A model generated the notes under the pieces. The model made no database searches, had not been told where the DNA came from, and worked only from the letters and a program-made list of their open reading frames with translations. A stretch of 64,000 nucleotides of DNA from Mesorhizobium sp. M1C.F.Ca.ET.210.01.1.1 (GTDB taxonomy: Bacteria > Pseudomonadota > Alphaproteobacteria > Rhizobiales > Rhizobiaceae). The stretch's first letter is position 1. Every line of letters starts with the position of its first letter. The stretch is from contig NZ_SRUU01000019.1 of the NCBI RefSeq assembly GCF_004791585.1, positions 1 to 64,000 on the forward strand, read 5' to 3'. The position numbers and the translations under genes were made by a program. Positions 47,690 through 56,614 of the stretch are shown piece by piece.

Positions 47690-48022
47690 TCAATCGACAA
47701 CGACCACGATGTAGCGGCCCTGATAGAGCCGGTAGTAGGTGCCGCCGCAGCGCCAGACGTCGAAGCCGTTGACCCTGGTGCGGACACAGCCTGCCGGCAG
47801 CGTGGCGACCCAGGCCGTGGTGTGCCGCAGCACCCGCCACGTCGTGGCGCGGCGGGCAACGCCCGCGGCGCTGCGCGGCGTCCAGGGTGCGCCGATGCGG
47901 GCCTCGGCGGTACCGACCAGCGACAGGGCTGGCACGGCGCTGCCGACGATCTCGACAGTGGTGAGAGCGATTGCCAGCAAGGCCGCCGCCGGGCGCATTT
48001 TCCTGAAAGATTTCATGGGCAT
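47690..48022 (-). CDS. Small secreted protein of unknown function
   Basis: 110 residues from the ATG at 48022 (AGGAGAAACGAAA upstream). An N-terminal hydrophobic segment (PAAALLAIALTTVEIVGSAV) suggests a signal peptide. The C-terminal end is Cys- and Tyr-rich: AGCVRTRVNGFDVWRCGGTY then YRLYQGRYIVVVVD. The two Cys may form a disulfide in the periplasm. This looks like a family of small rhizobial periplasmic proteins, but I cannot name it. It follows the RND operon on the same strand by about 180 bases, past two stem-loops. Confidence 0.7.
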   Translation of the reverse strand: MPMKSFRKMRPAAALLAIALTTVEIVGSAVPALSLVGTAEARIGAPWTPRSAAGVARRATTWRVLRHTTAWVATLPAGCVRTRVNGFDVWRCGGTYYRLYQGRYIVVVVD

Positions 48023-48098
48023 TTTCGTTTCTCCTGATGTTGAAAGTTGGAAGGATGAAGCGGCAAGCCGGGCTGTGCCCGTCCGCCACGGGGTGAGC

Positions 48099-48192
48099 AA
48101 CCGCGAGCAGTGTGCTCGCGGTTGTGACGCCGCCGCCGACGAGCACGTCGGCAGTGGCGAAGAACCGCCCCACGGCGGCGTCTCCGCCGTGG
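48099..48192 (-). terminator. Two stem-loops downstream of the RND operon
   Basis: AACCGCGAGCA (48099-48109) pairs perfectly with TGCTCGCGGTT (48113-48123) around 3 bases. CCACGGCGG (48170-48178) pairs with CCGCCGTGG (48184-48192) around 5 bases, just past the RND stop codon. Neither is followed by a T run, so they may act as stabilising or Rho-type 3' structures rather than intrinsic terminators. Confidence 0.5.
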
Positions 48193-48198
48193 CCTCGT

Positions 48199-51100
48199 TC
48201 AGGCGGCAAGCGGCTGCGGATCAGCCACGGCCGTGATCGGCTCGGCCGCCCGGGTGATCTCGGCCGGCGCCTTGATGCCGAACCAGGCGACGTAGAGCGT
48301 CGGCAGGAACACCAGCGTCAGTACGGTCGCCACCATCAGGCCGCCCATCACCGCATAGGCCATCGGACCCCAGAACACCGTCGGCGCGATCGGGATCATG
48401 CCGAGGATGGCGGCCGCCGCCGTCAGCAGGATCGGCCGCAATCGATGTGTGGTGGCGCTGATCACGGCAGCCCAGGGCTCTTCGCCGGCGGCGATGTGCT
48501 GGTCGATCTGCGCGATCAGGATCACCGAGTTTCGGATCACCATGCCGATCAGCGACATCACGCCGAGGATGGCGACGAAGCCCATCGGTGCGCCGGAGAG
48601 CAGCAGCGCGCTGGCGACGCCGATGATCGCAAGCGGGGCGGTGAGCAACACCAGCACCAGGCGCTGGAAGCTCATCAACTGCACCATCAGCACCGTGGCC
48701 ATGATGAACAGCATCAGCGGGAAGACCACGAAGATGCTGGCCTGCGCCTTGGCGCTGTCCTCGAGGACGCCGCCCTGTTCGACGCTGTAGCGGGCCGGCA
48801 GCTCCGCCTTGAAGGCGGCGATGGCGTTCTCCAGCTTGCGCGTCACGGCGGTGGCATCGGTGCCCGGCGCGACATCGGCCTGCACCGTCACGGTCGGCAG
48901 GCGGCCGCGGCGCCAGATCAGGGGCGGCTCGATCTGGTAGGTGAGCTTCGCCACCTGCTCGAGCGGCACCCGGCGTCCGCCCGAAGCGCTGATCGTCAAG
49001 CCGCGCAGCGTGTCGATGCTGGCGCGCTCCGATTCCACCGCACGGGCGATGATGTCGACGAGGTAGATGTCGTCCCGCATCTGGGTGATCTTCGAGCCGG
49101 ACAGCACCGCGTTGATCGTCTCGGAGAGCTGCTGCGAGGAGATGCCCAGCGCACGCGCCCGGTCCTGGTCGACATCGACCTTGATGACCTTGGCCGGCTC
49201 GTTCCAGTCGTAGTTGATGTTGCGTACCGCGGCATTGCTGCCCAGCACCTGCGCGAACTGCTGCGCCAGGCTGCGCGTCTTGTCCGGATCCGGACCGCTG
49301 ACGCGGAATTTCAACGGCCAGCCGACCGGCGGGCCGAGCTCCAGCGGCGTGACGCGGGCCATGACATCGTCGAAGCCGGTCGATAGCTGCTTCTCCAGCC
49401 GGTCGATGACCGCCTGGCGCACGGCGTGGCCCTTGGTCACCACCACGGCCTGAGCGAAGAAGTCGTTGGCGAGCTGCGCGTCGAGCGGCAGGTAGAAGCG
49501 CACCGCGCCCTGGCCGACATAGAAGCTCCAGTGGTCGATGTCCGGATCGGCGGCAAGCAGCTTCTCGACGCGCTCCACCACGGCGTTGGTGGCCTTGATG
49601 GAGGCGGTGCGCGGCAAGGTCAGGTCGACCATGACCTCGGGCCGGTCGGACTTCGGGAAGAACTCCTGGCCGACGAAGCCCATGGCCACGACCGAGAGCG
49701 CGAACAGCCCCGCCGTCGCCGATAGCACCAGCCACTTCGCCCGCATCGCCGCCTCGAGCAGCGCCTGGAAGCCGCGGGCGATGCGCGAAGGCTGATGGCT
49801 GCCATGGCCCTTGATGCGGTTCGGCAGCAGCGCCACCCCGGTGAGCGGCGTGAACAGCACCGCGACCACCCAGGAGACGACGAGCGCGATTGCGACGACG
49901 GCGAACAGCGAGAAGCAGTATTCGCCGGCGCCGCTCTTGGCGAAGCCGACCGGCACGAAGCCGGCGATCGTCACCAGCGTGCCGGTGAGCATCGGGAAGG
50001 CGGTCGAGGTGTAGGCATAGGTGGCGGCCGAGATTTTGTCGTAGCCTTCCTCCATGCGCGAGATCATCATCTCGACCGCGATCATGGCATCGTCGACCAA
50101 AAGGCCGAGCGCGATGATCAGCGCGCCGAGCGAGATGCGCTGCAGCGAGATGCCGAAATACTCCATGGTGACGAAGGTGATCGCCAGCACCAGCGGGATG
50201 GCGACCGCCACGACGACGCCGGGGCGCCAGCCGAGCGCCAGCAGCGAGACGGCAAGCACGATGGCGATCGCTTCGCCGAGGCTCTTGGTGAACTCGCCGA
50301 CGGATTCTTCCACCACATGCGACTGGTCGGCGACCATGCCCAGCTCGGCGCCGAGCGGCAGCTCGGCCTCCATCTCATGCATCTTCTCCTTGACGTTGTC
50401 GCCCAGCGCCAGCGCGTCGCCGCCCGCGGTCATCGAGATGGCGATGCCGACCGCCGGCTTGCCGTTGAAGCGGAACATCGGCTGCGGCGGGTCGGAATAG
50501 GCGCGCTGGACCTCGGCGACGTCGCCCAGCCGGAAGTAATGGCCGTTGGCGTAGAAGTTGATCGCCTTCAGGCTTTCTTCGGACGTGAAGCTTCCGGAGA
50601 CGCGGACGGCGATCCGCTCCGGGCCGGCATCGACCGTGCCGCTCGGGGTGAGCGCGTTCTGCGCCTGCAGCGCCTGCGACAGCGTGCTGACGTCGAGGCC
50701 AAGTGCCGCCACCTTCTGGGTCGAGAATTCGAGATAGATCTTCTCGTCCTGCTGGCCGATGAGGTCGACCTTGGCGACATCCTTAACCGTGAGCAGCCCG
50801 GCGCGCAGGCTGCTGGCCAGGTCCTTCAGCTCGCGATGGCTGAGGCTGTCGGAGGTCAGCGCATAGATCAGCGAATAGGTGTCGCCGAACTCGTCATTGT
50901 AGAACGGGCCCTGGACGCCCGACGGCAGCGTCGGCTTGATGTCGTCGAGCTTCTTGCGCACCTGGTACCAGAGCGGCTGCACCTGGTCGCCGGCGACCGT
51001 GTCCTTGAGGTTGACGAAGACGACGGATTCGCCGGGCTTGGTGTAGCTCTTGACGTAGTCGAGGTCCGGAAGCTCCTCGAGCTTCTTCTCGATGCGGTCG

Positions 51101-51300
51101 GTGATCTGCTCCACCGTGTCGCCGGTGGTGGCGCCCGGCCACATCGTCTTCACCACCATGGTCTTGATGGTGAAGGGCGGGTCCTCCTCGCGGCCGAGGC
51201 CGCGATAGGCGTAGAGGCCGGCAAGGGCCGCAGCGATCATCAGGTAGACGATGAAGCTGCGGTGGCGCAGCGCCCAATCGGAAAGGTTGAAGCTGGTCAT
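48199..51300 (-). CDS. RND efflux pump, inner-membrane subunit
   Basis: 1033 residues from the ATG at 51300 (MTSFNLSDWALRHRSFIVYL). It has the twelve-TM RND layout with two large periplasmic loops. The proton-relay pair is visible in LGLLVDDAMIAVEMMISRME. EEDPPFTIKTMVVKTMWPGA near the N-terminus and VILIAQIDQHIAAGEEPWAA near the C-terminus mark the HAE1-like subgroup without a typical MexB length. It pumps hydrophobic compounds outward together with the adaptor at 52987-54126. No outer-membrane channel gene is present. Confidence 0.96.
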   Translation of the reverse strand: MTSFNLSDWALRHRSFIVYLMIAAALAGLYAYRGLGREEDPPFTIKTMVVKTMWPGATTGDTVEQITDRIEKKLEELPDLDYVKSYTKPGESVVFVNLKDTVAGDQVQPLWYQVRKKLDDIKPTLPSGVQGPFYNDEFGDTYSLIYALTSDSLSHRELKDLASSLRAGLLTVKDVAKVDLIGQQDEKIYLEFSTQKVAALGLDVSTLSQALQAQNALTPSGTVDAGPERIAVRVSGSFTSEESLKAINFYANGHYFRLGDVAEVQRAYSDPPQPMFRFNGKPAVGIAISMTAGGDALALGDNVKEKMHEMEAELPLGAELGMVADQSHVVEESVGEFTKSLGEAIAIVLAVSLLALGWRPGVVVAVAIPLVLAITFVTMEYFGISLQRISLGALIIALGLLVDDAMIAVEMMISRMEEGYDKISAATYAYTSTAFPMLTGTLVTIAGFVPVGFAKSGAGEYCFSLFAVVAIALVVSWVVAVLFTPLTGVALLPNRIKGHGSHQPSRIARGFQALLEAAMRAKWLVLSATAGLFALSVVAMGFVGQEFFPKSDRPEVMVDLTLPRTASIKATNAVVERVEKLLAADPDIDHWSFYVGQGAVRFYLPLDAQLANDFFAQAVVVTKGHAVRQAVIDRLEKQLSTGFDDVMARVTPLELGPPVGWPLKFRVSGPDPDKTRSLAQQFAQVLGSNAAVRNINYDWNEPAKVIKVDVDQDRARALGISSQQLSETINAVLSGSKITQMRDDIYLVDIIARAVESERASIDTLRGLTISASGGRRVPLEQVAKLTYQIEPPLIWRRGRLPTVTVQADVAPGTDATAVTRKLENAIAAFKAELPARYSVEQGGVLEDSAKAQASIFVVFPLMLFIMATVLMVQLMSFQRLVLVLLTAPLAIIGVASALLLSGAPMGFVAILGVMSLIGMVIRNSVILIAQIDQHIAAGEEPWAAVISATTHRLRPILLTAAAAILGMIPIAPTVFWGPMAYAVMGGLMVATVLTLVFLPTLYVAWFGIKAPAEITRAAEPITAVADPQPLAA

Positions 51301-51415
51301 GATGCAAGTCCCTTTCAGCGCGCGCGAAGGCGCGTTCCGCCGGCGGCTGCCGGCTAGCGAAAACAGATGACGGTTGGGTTCGGTCGGCGTCCGCCGCGCG
51401 GCGGGCGCCGAAGGT

Positions 51416-52990
51416 TCAGGCCAGGCTGTGCATGGTGCCCGGCACCCGGTAAGGCGCGCGCTCGGCCGTCCTCGGCCGGATGCCGAGGCCGGCGAGATAG
51501 CGCTGGAAGGCGGCCGCTTCCTGGACCGGCGAGGCAAGCGCGACATGGCCGTCGGGCCTCACCAGATAAGCTGCGTCACGCTGCAGGCCGGTTTTCCCGG
51601 CTGCGTCTGTCCAGGCGAAGGCGTGGATCGGAATGCCGCTCGGCGCAATCATCCCTCGGAAATCGCAGTTGACCTCGCCATAGACGTGGACCTGCCAATC
51701 GAGCGAGCGCAGCGGCTCGAAATTGTCGCCATTTGCATGGGCGACATAGGGCAGGCGGTCGCCGCCGCTGACCTTGCCTGCCGTGCCGGAGCTGATCGGC
51801 CCGGCGCGGTACTGGATCGCCGCCTGCGAGATCACGCCGAAGAAGAAGCGTGAGCCGAATGAGGTGTGCAGCGCGATGTTCATGATCTTCGGCATCAGGT
51901 AGCGCCGGAACAGGCCGATCAGCCGTGAGCGGCTGGTGATGAAGCGGAAAGCGGTGTCGGTGCTCTCGATCAGCTTGCGCGCAAAGGCGATACGCTCGGG
52001 CTCATAACTGTCGAGCAGCCGCGGATCGGCCCGACCCTGCACCACGGCTGCAAGCTTCCAGGCGAGGTTCACCGCGTCGCCCATGCCGGTGTTCATGCCC
52101 TGGCCGCCGGCCGGGCTGTGAATGTGGCCGGCATCGCCGACGAGGAACACGCGACCGGCGCGGAAGCGCTCGGCAACCCGGTGATGAACGCGGTAGGTCG
52201 AGAACCAGTTGACCTCTTCCACCTTGATGCCGGTGTCGCGCTCGATATCGGCGCGGATTGCCTCGAAGGTGATCGTCTCGTCGGCCTCATGCGCCTTCGG
52301 CACGATGCCGATAAGGCGCAGAGAACCCAACTGCCTGACCGGCATGGCGATGGCGAAGCCATAGGCGCTGATGGTGACGTCCATGCCGTTGTGGGTGACT
52401 TCGCCGGTGCCCTTGACGTCGGCGACGTAGAAGGCCTGCTCGTAGGTGCCGCCGGGAAAGCCGATATTGAGCCCATGCCGAACGGTGCTGCGAGCGCCGT
52501 CGCAACCGGCGAGATAGGCTGCACTGACCGTCTCGGTTCGGCCATCCTTGCTCAGCGTGGCAATGACCGTTTCGTCCTTGTCCTGGAAGGCGACAAGCTC
52601 GGTGCCGCGCTCGACCTCGACGCCGGCGCGCTCCAGATGCGTGATCAGCAAGCGCTCGTGGACGTCCTGCGGCAGCGCGAAGGCGAAGGAATAGGGGCTG
52701 ATGCCGCGACCGAAATCAGAGAGCGGCAGCCGGGCTGCGACGCCGGCCGGCGTGTGAACGGTGAGCCGCTCGAGCCGCACGCCCGCCGCAAGCACGTCGT
52801 CGACGATGCCGATCTGGCGATGGAACTCCAGCGTGCGCGCCTGGACAGCGAGCGCCCGCGAGGTTTCGCCGGGAGCGGCGGCCTTGTCGAAGATGCGGAC
52901 CGGGACGCCGAGCCTGGTCAGCCAGAGAGCAAGCGTCAGTCCGGTCGGGCCGGCGCCGGCGATGAGGACCTTTGTCTTGGACATGGTCAT
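51416..52990 (-). CDS. FAD-dependent phenol-type monooxygenase
   Basis: 524 residues, coupled to the adaptor by ATGA. The FAD motif VLIAGAGPTGLTLALWLTRL is N-terminal, DG motif CDGARSTVRHGLNIGFPG central, and the GD motif VFLVGDAGHIHSPAGGQGMN then TGMGDAVNLAWKLAAVVQGR. A C-terminal thioredoxin-like domain follows, as in PheA/TfdB or tetracycline-type monooxygenases. Placed between the pump subunit genes, it probably modifies the same toxic compound that the pump exports. The substrate is unknown. Confidence 0.92.
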   Translation of the reverse strand: MTMSKTKVLIAGAGPTGLTLALWLTRLGVPVRIFDKAAAPGETSRALAVQARTLEFHRQIGIVDDVLAAGVRLERLTVHTPAGVAARLPLSDFGRGISPYSFAFALPQDVHERLLITHLERAGVEVERGTELVAFQDKDETVIATLSKDGRTETVSAAYLAGCDGARSTVRHGLNIGFPGGTYEQAFYVADVKGTGEVTHNGMDVTISAYGFAIAMPVRQLGSLRLIGIVPKAHEADETITFEAIRADIERDTGIKVEEVNWFSTYRVHHRVAERFRAGRVFLVGDAGHIHSPAGGQGMNTGMGDAVNLAWKLAAVVQGRADPRLLDSYEPERIAFARKLIESTDTAFRFITSRSRLIGLFRRYLMPKIMNIALHTSFGSRFFFGVISQAAIQYRAGPISSGTAGKVSGGDRLPYVAHANGDNFEPLRSLDWQVHVYGEVNCDFRGMIAPSGIPIHAFAWTDAAGKTGLQRDAAYLVRPDGHVALASPVQEAAAFQRYLAGLGIRPRTAERAPYRVPGTMHSLA

Positions 52991-54126
52991 TTTCCTTCTC
53001 CCTCAACGATACGGACTTTTTCGTGTTCCCGCAGCCGGTTTACGCCGGCGGTGACGACAAGATCGCCTTTGGCGAGCCCTTCGCTGACCACGACGTGGTC
53101 GGTCTCGTAGCGGGCGACCGTGACCGGCTTGAGTTCCACTGCCGACGAGGCGGTGACGACCCACACGGCCGGCTTGCCGTTCTTGTCGAACAGCGCGCTG
53201 CCCGGCAGCACCACCACCGGCGTGCCACCCATCTCGGCGCGGCCGGCGACGCTTGCGCCGAAGCGCATCTCGTCGGGCGCATTCTCCAGTGAGACCTTCA
53301 CCTGGAAGGTGCGGGTCGCGGCATCGGCCATCGGCGCGATCTCGCGGATGGTGCCGATCGCGGTGATCGCCGGATTGCTGAGCAGCGAGACGGTAACCTG
53401 CGGCGGCCGCTTTCCGTCGGGCGCGTTGGCGAAAGCGGCTTCCGCGATCGAGAAAACCGCGTCGCGGCTCTGCGGATCGGCGACGCGCACCACCATTTGG
53501 CCGACATTGACCGACTGGCCGGCCTCGGCACCGGTGGCGGTGACGATGCCGTCGAATTCCGCATGCAGCTCGGTGTAGCCGAGCTGGTCCTTGGCCATGG
53601 CAAAAGCGATGGTCGCCGATTTCAGCTTGGCTTCGGCCGAGCGCAGATTCTTCAGTGTCGCGTCGTGATTGGCGCGAGTGGTGAAGCCCTTGGCAAGCAA
53701 GGCGCTGATACGCGCTTCGGCGGCGCTGGCCTCGACGAGCACGGCCTGTGCGGCAGCGACATCGGCCTCCGCGCTGGCGAGCCGGTTTCGATAATCCTGG
53801 TCATCGATGCGGGCGAGAACCTCGCCCTTCCTTACCATCGAGCCGATCTCGGCGATGCGTTCGACCAGCTTGCCGGAAACACGGAAGCCGAGGTCGCTTT
53901 CGCGCCGTGGCTTGATCTCGCCGATGGCGACACGGGCGTCAGTGTTGCTGGTCGGCGCCACCGCGATAGCCTTGACGAGCTTCGTCTCAGGCGCGGCCGG
54001 GGTGGCGTTCGAGGCCTCGCTTCTTGCGCCGTGCCAGACTACTGCTGCGCCGCAGGCAAGAACGGCGATCGATCCAGCGACGAGTCGGCGCCTCAGCGGC
54101 TTGTTATTAAGGAGTGCGGCGATCAT
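52987..54126 (-). CDS. RND efflux adaptor (membrane fusion protein)
   Basis: 379 residues. An N-terminal signal or anchor (VAGSIAVLACGAAVVWHG) is followed by the barrel-sandwich and hairpin domains: IGEIKPRRESDLGFRVSGKL, KGEVLARIDDQDYRNRLASA, an alpha-hairpin about residues 110-180, then TELHAEFDGIVTATGAEAGQ. The beta-barrel and membrane-proximal domains follow. It is the first gene of the operon adaptor-monooxygenase-pump on the minus strand. It is divergent from the cobalamin riboswitch across 270 bases. Confidence 0.94.
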   Translation of the reverse strand: MIAALLNNKPLRRRLVAGSIAVLACGAAVVWHGARSEASNATPAAPETKLVKAIAVAPTSNTDARVAIGEIKPRRESDLGFRVSGKLVERIAEIGSMVRKGEVLARIDDQDYRNRLASAEADVAAAQAVLVEASAAEARISALLAKGFTTRANHDATLKNLRSAEAKLKSATIAFAMAKDQLGYTELHAEFDGIVTATGAEAGQSVNVGQMVVRVADPQSRDAVFSIAEAAFANAPDGKRPPQVTVSLLSNPAITAIGTIREIAPMADAATRTFQVKVSLENAPDEMRFGASVAGRAEMGGTPVVVLPGSALFDKNGKPAVWVVTASSAVELKPVTVARYETDHVVVSEGLAKGDLVVTAGVNRLREHEKVRIVEGEGK

Positions 54127-54308
54127 GTTGTCTCCGTGACCAAGGTTGCGGTCGCGCCGGGAGGATGCTCGACCGGAAAATATGTGGGCTGACTGGGCGT
54201 TGCGGCCTGTCTTTCGCCAGCCCCACCTCTTTGCGGTTCCGGGTCCGGGAAATCCCGAATGGTTTCTGAAAATTTTCCGATGTTTGGCTGAGACGGCCCC
54301 CCAAGAGA

Positions 54309-54348
54309 TTGACAGGCATACCTCGGGTGTATGTAATGTTATTACATA
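54309..54348 (+). promoter_or_regulatory. Sigma-70 promoter with overlapping 19-base palindrome
   Basis: TTGACA (54309-54314) is followed at exactly 17 bases by TGTAAT (54332-54337), close to the housekeeping consensus and pointing at the cobalamin riboswitch. The palindrome TATGTAAT-GTT-ATTACATA (54330-54348) covers the -10, so a repressor could block it. The same site lies about 200 bases upstream of the divergent RND operon and might serve that instead. Confidence 0.65.
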
Positions 54349-54464
54349 TCGAAAGCTGGTGAACCAAGAGAAAGCATTTCCTTAAGCTGATCACCCGGAC
54401 GGTTTCATGAGGACCTCTCGCACAAGCCCGTTGCGACTCGCGTGCGGACGACCTACGATGGCGG

Positions 54465-54650
54465 CGTCATGGTCCCCGAGCCGCAAGGCGAGGGGTGAAA
54501 AGGGAACACGGTGAGGCCCACTTGGGTCGAGGCCGTGGCTGCCCCCGCAACTGTGAGCGGTTAGCTCCATCCGGAATGCCACTGGCCGGCAAGGCTGGGA
54601 AGGCGGATGGCGCGGCGACCCGCGAGCCAGGAGACCTGCCATAGACAAGA
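54465..54650 (+). promoter_or_regulatory. Cobalamin (adenosylcobalamin) riboswitch
   Basis: The region contains AGGGAACACGGTGAGGCCC, GGCTGCCCCCGCAACTGTGA, the B12-box core GCCACTGGCCGGCAAGGCTGG, and the closing GACCCGCGAGCCAGGAGACC. This order and spacing is the cobalamin aptamer. It lies upstream of a BtuFCD-type importer operon, with about 100 bases of linker before the small ORF at 54749, so binding of cobalamin should reduce expression. The expression platform is not fully clear. Confidence 0.93.
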
Positions 54651-54748
54651 GTTGACCGGACGGGGTGTGCCGGGAGGAGACGCGGGCGCCGGTCCTGTTG
54701 GCCGGCTCGTCCAGCATCCTTCCGTCGCCATTTTGGAGAGTGACGGGA

Positions 54749-54841
54749 ATGCAGGACGGCTCCATCGATCGCATCCACCACGCCATCGGACACGTGCCCT
54801 GGAGAATCCATCCGGGCAGTCGGGCGGGCATCCGCCCATGA
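54749..54841 (+). CDS. 30-residue His-rich small ORF between riboswitch and ABC ATPase gene
   Basis: The ATG at 54749 has GGAGAG about 9 bases upstream, better than any site ahead of the ATPase start. It encodes 30 residues starting MQDGSIDRIHHAIGHVPWRI, and its TGA overlaps the ATPase ATG (ATGA). The last 16 bases before the ATPase ATG form a GGGCGG/CCGCCC hairpin. It may be a translated leader that opens this hairpin and couples translation to the transporter. It could also be a small cobalt-related peptide. No family is recognised. Confidence 0.5.
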   Translation: MQDGSIDRIHHAIGHVPWRIHPGSRAGIRP

Positions 54842-55626
54842 CCGCGCCGCTTCTCGAAGCCCGTGGCCTCGGTGCGACGGCCAACGGCCGGACGCTGGTC
54901 GAGAATGTCAGCCTGTCGCTGGCGGCCGGCGAGCGGCTGGCCATCATTGGCCCCAACGGCGCCGGCAAGACGACGCTGCTGCGCATGCTGTGCGGAGCGC
55001 TGGCGGCGAGCCGCGGCGAGGTGCGCCTTGGCGGACGCCGGCTGGGCCAAATCAGCGCCGCCGAGCGGGCGCTCAGCATCGCCGTCGTCGGCCAGACGGA
55101 CCAGCCGGATCCGCGGCTGGCGCTCATCGACTATGTCGAGCTTGGCCGCGTTCCGCATGCGGGCTTGAGGCGCCGCCACGACGATCGCGACATCGTCGTC
55201 GAGGCGCTGCGCCGGACCGGGTTGCTGCGGCTGCTCGCGCGCACCATCGGCTCGCTGTCCGGCGGCGAACGCCAGCGCGCGCAGCTCGCCCGCGCCATGG
55301 CGCAGGACCCGAAGATCCTGTTCCTCGACGAGCCGACCAACCACCTCGATCCGCGCGCCCGCGGCGAACTGCTCGACCTTGTCGCCGGCTTCGGCATGAC
55401 CGTCGTCGCCGTGCTGCACGATCTGGCGCTGGTGGCGCCCTTCGCCACCCGCGTCGCGGTGATGAGCAACGCCAGGCTGCACGCGCTGGCGCCGCCGCCC
55501 GAGGCGCTGGCGCAGCCGCTCATCCGCCAGGTGTTCGGCATCGATGTGCTGCGCCTCCAGCACCCGACCGAGGATCGCGAGCTTACCGTCTTTGAGCTGC
55601 CCAGGCGCGCTTCCTCGCCGTCCTGA
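54838..55626 (+). CDS. btuD: Cobalamin-type ABC transporter ATPase (BtuD-like)
   Basis: 262 residues. The Walker A is AIIGPNGAGKTTLLRM, signature LSGGERQRAQLARAM, Walker B ILFLDEPTNHLDP and H-switch VLHDLALVAP. It is of the FecE/BtuD/HmuV type (VGQTDQPDPRLALIDYVELG). It sits behind a cobalamin riboswitch, so the substrate is most likely cobalamin or a corrinoid, although iron-chelate relatives share the fold. It overlaps the small ORF upstream. Confidence 0.92.
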   Translation: MTAPLLEARGLGATANGRTLVENVSLSLAAGERLAIIGPNGAGKTTLLRMLCGALAASRGEVRLGGRRLGQISAAERALSIAVVGQTDQPDPRLALIDYVELGRVPHAGLRRRHDDRDIVVEALRRTGLLRLLARTIGSLSGGERQRAQLARAMAQDPKILFLDEPTNHLDPRARGELLDLVAGFGMTVVAVLHDLALVAPFATRVAVMSNARLHALAPPPEALAQPLIRQVFGIDVLRLQHPTEDRELTVFELPRRASSPS

Positions 55627-55666
55627 GCCAGCCAAACAATCCAACCCAATCAAGGAGCACCATCCC

Positions 55667-56614
55667 GTGAAACGCCTCGCTTTGTCGCTTGCCCTCTCGC
55701 TTGCCGCCTCGGCCGCCTTCGCCTTCCCGGTGACCGTCGACAGCTGCGGCAAGCCGCTCACCTTCGACGCGCCGCCGAAGCGCGCTGTCATCCAGGACCT
55801 CAACATGGCCGAGATGGCTTTCGCGCTGAAGCTGCAGCCGTCGATCGTCGGGCTCACCGGCATCACCGGCTGGTACAAGGTCGGCCCCGAATTCAAGGCC
55901 GAGCAAGGCTCGATCCCCGAGCTGGCGCCGAAATACCCGACGCTGGAAAACCTAGTCGCCGTGCAGCCCGATTTCTTCTTCGCCGGCTGGTACTACGGCA
56001 TGAAGCCGGGCGGCGAGGTCACGCCCGACACGCTTGCCCCGCACGGCATCAAGACGCTGGTGCTGACCGAGAGCTGCGTCCACCTCGACAAGAACCGGCC
56101 CGCCGCCTCGATGGACCTGCTCTTTGGCGACGTCGAGAAGCTCGGCAAGATCTTCGGCAAGGACGCCGAGGCCGAAAAGCTGGTCACCGGCTGGAAGGCC
56201 GAGCTGGCCGGCATCACCGCCAAGGTCGGCGACCACAAGGGCACGCGCGTGTTCCTTTATGATTCTGGCGAGGACAAGCCTTTCACCGCCGGCAAGTTCG
56301 CCATCCCCAACGCCATGATCGCCGCCGCGGGCGGGGAAAACATCATGGCCGACATGGAGACGAGCTGGGGCAACACCGACTGGGAGACGGTCGCCTCGCG
56401 CAATCCGCAGTTCCTGATCCTGCTCGATTACCAGGATGGCGGCGGCTACAGGAAGCTGCTCGATTTCCTCTCGGCGCATCCGGCGATGAAGGAGACCGAC
56501 GCGGTCAAGAACAAGCGCTTCGTCGCCTTGCGCTACGCCGAGCTGACGCCCGGACCCGCCAACATCGAAGCGATCGGCAAGATCGCCAGGGCCATGCATC
56601 CGGAAGCGTTTTGA
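55667..56614 (+). CDS. btuF: Periplasmic binding protein of the BtuF type
   Basis: 315 residues from the GTG at 55667, with AAGGAG 8 bases upstream. A signal peptide (LALSLALSLAASAAFA) is followed by two alpha/beta lobes of the helical-backbone class: PKRAVIQDLNMAEMAFALKL and LFGDVEKLGKIFGKDAEAEK. DFFFAGWYYGMKPGGEV and MADMETSWGNTDWETVASRN line the probable cleft. The riboswitch context indicates cobalamin or a related corrinoid. It is longer than E. coli BtuF by about 50 residues. Confidence 0.87.
   Translation: MKRLALSLALSLAASAAFAFPVTVDSCGKPLTFDAPPKRAVIQDLNMAEMAFALKLQPSIVGLTGITGWYKVGPEFKAEQGSIPELAPKYPTLENLVAVQPDFFFAGWYYGMKPGGEVTPDTLAPHGIKTLVLTESCVHLDKNRPAASMDLLFGDVEKLGKIFGKDAEAEKLVTGWKAELAGITAKVGDHKGTRVFLYDSGEDKPFTAGKFAIPNAMIAAAGGENIMADMETSWGNTDWETVASRNPQFLILLDYQDGGGYRKLLDFLSAHPAMKETDAVKNKRFVALRYAELTPGPANIEAIGKIARAMHPEAF

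Noticed and set aside
54330-54348. Zur or Fur box identification of the palindrome
   Set aside because: The resemblance is loose and made from memory; only the palindrome itself is reported.
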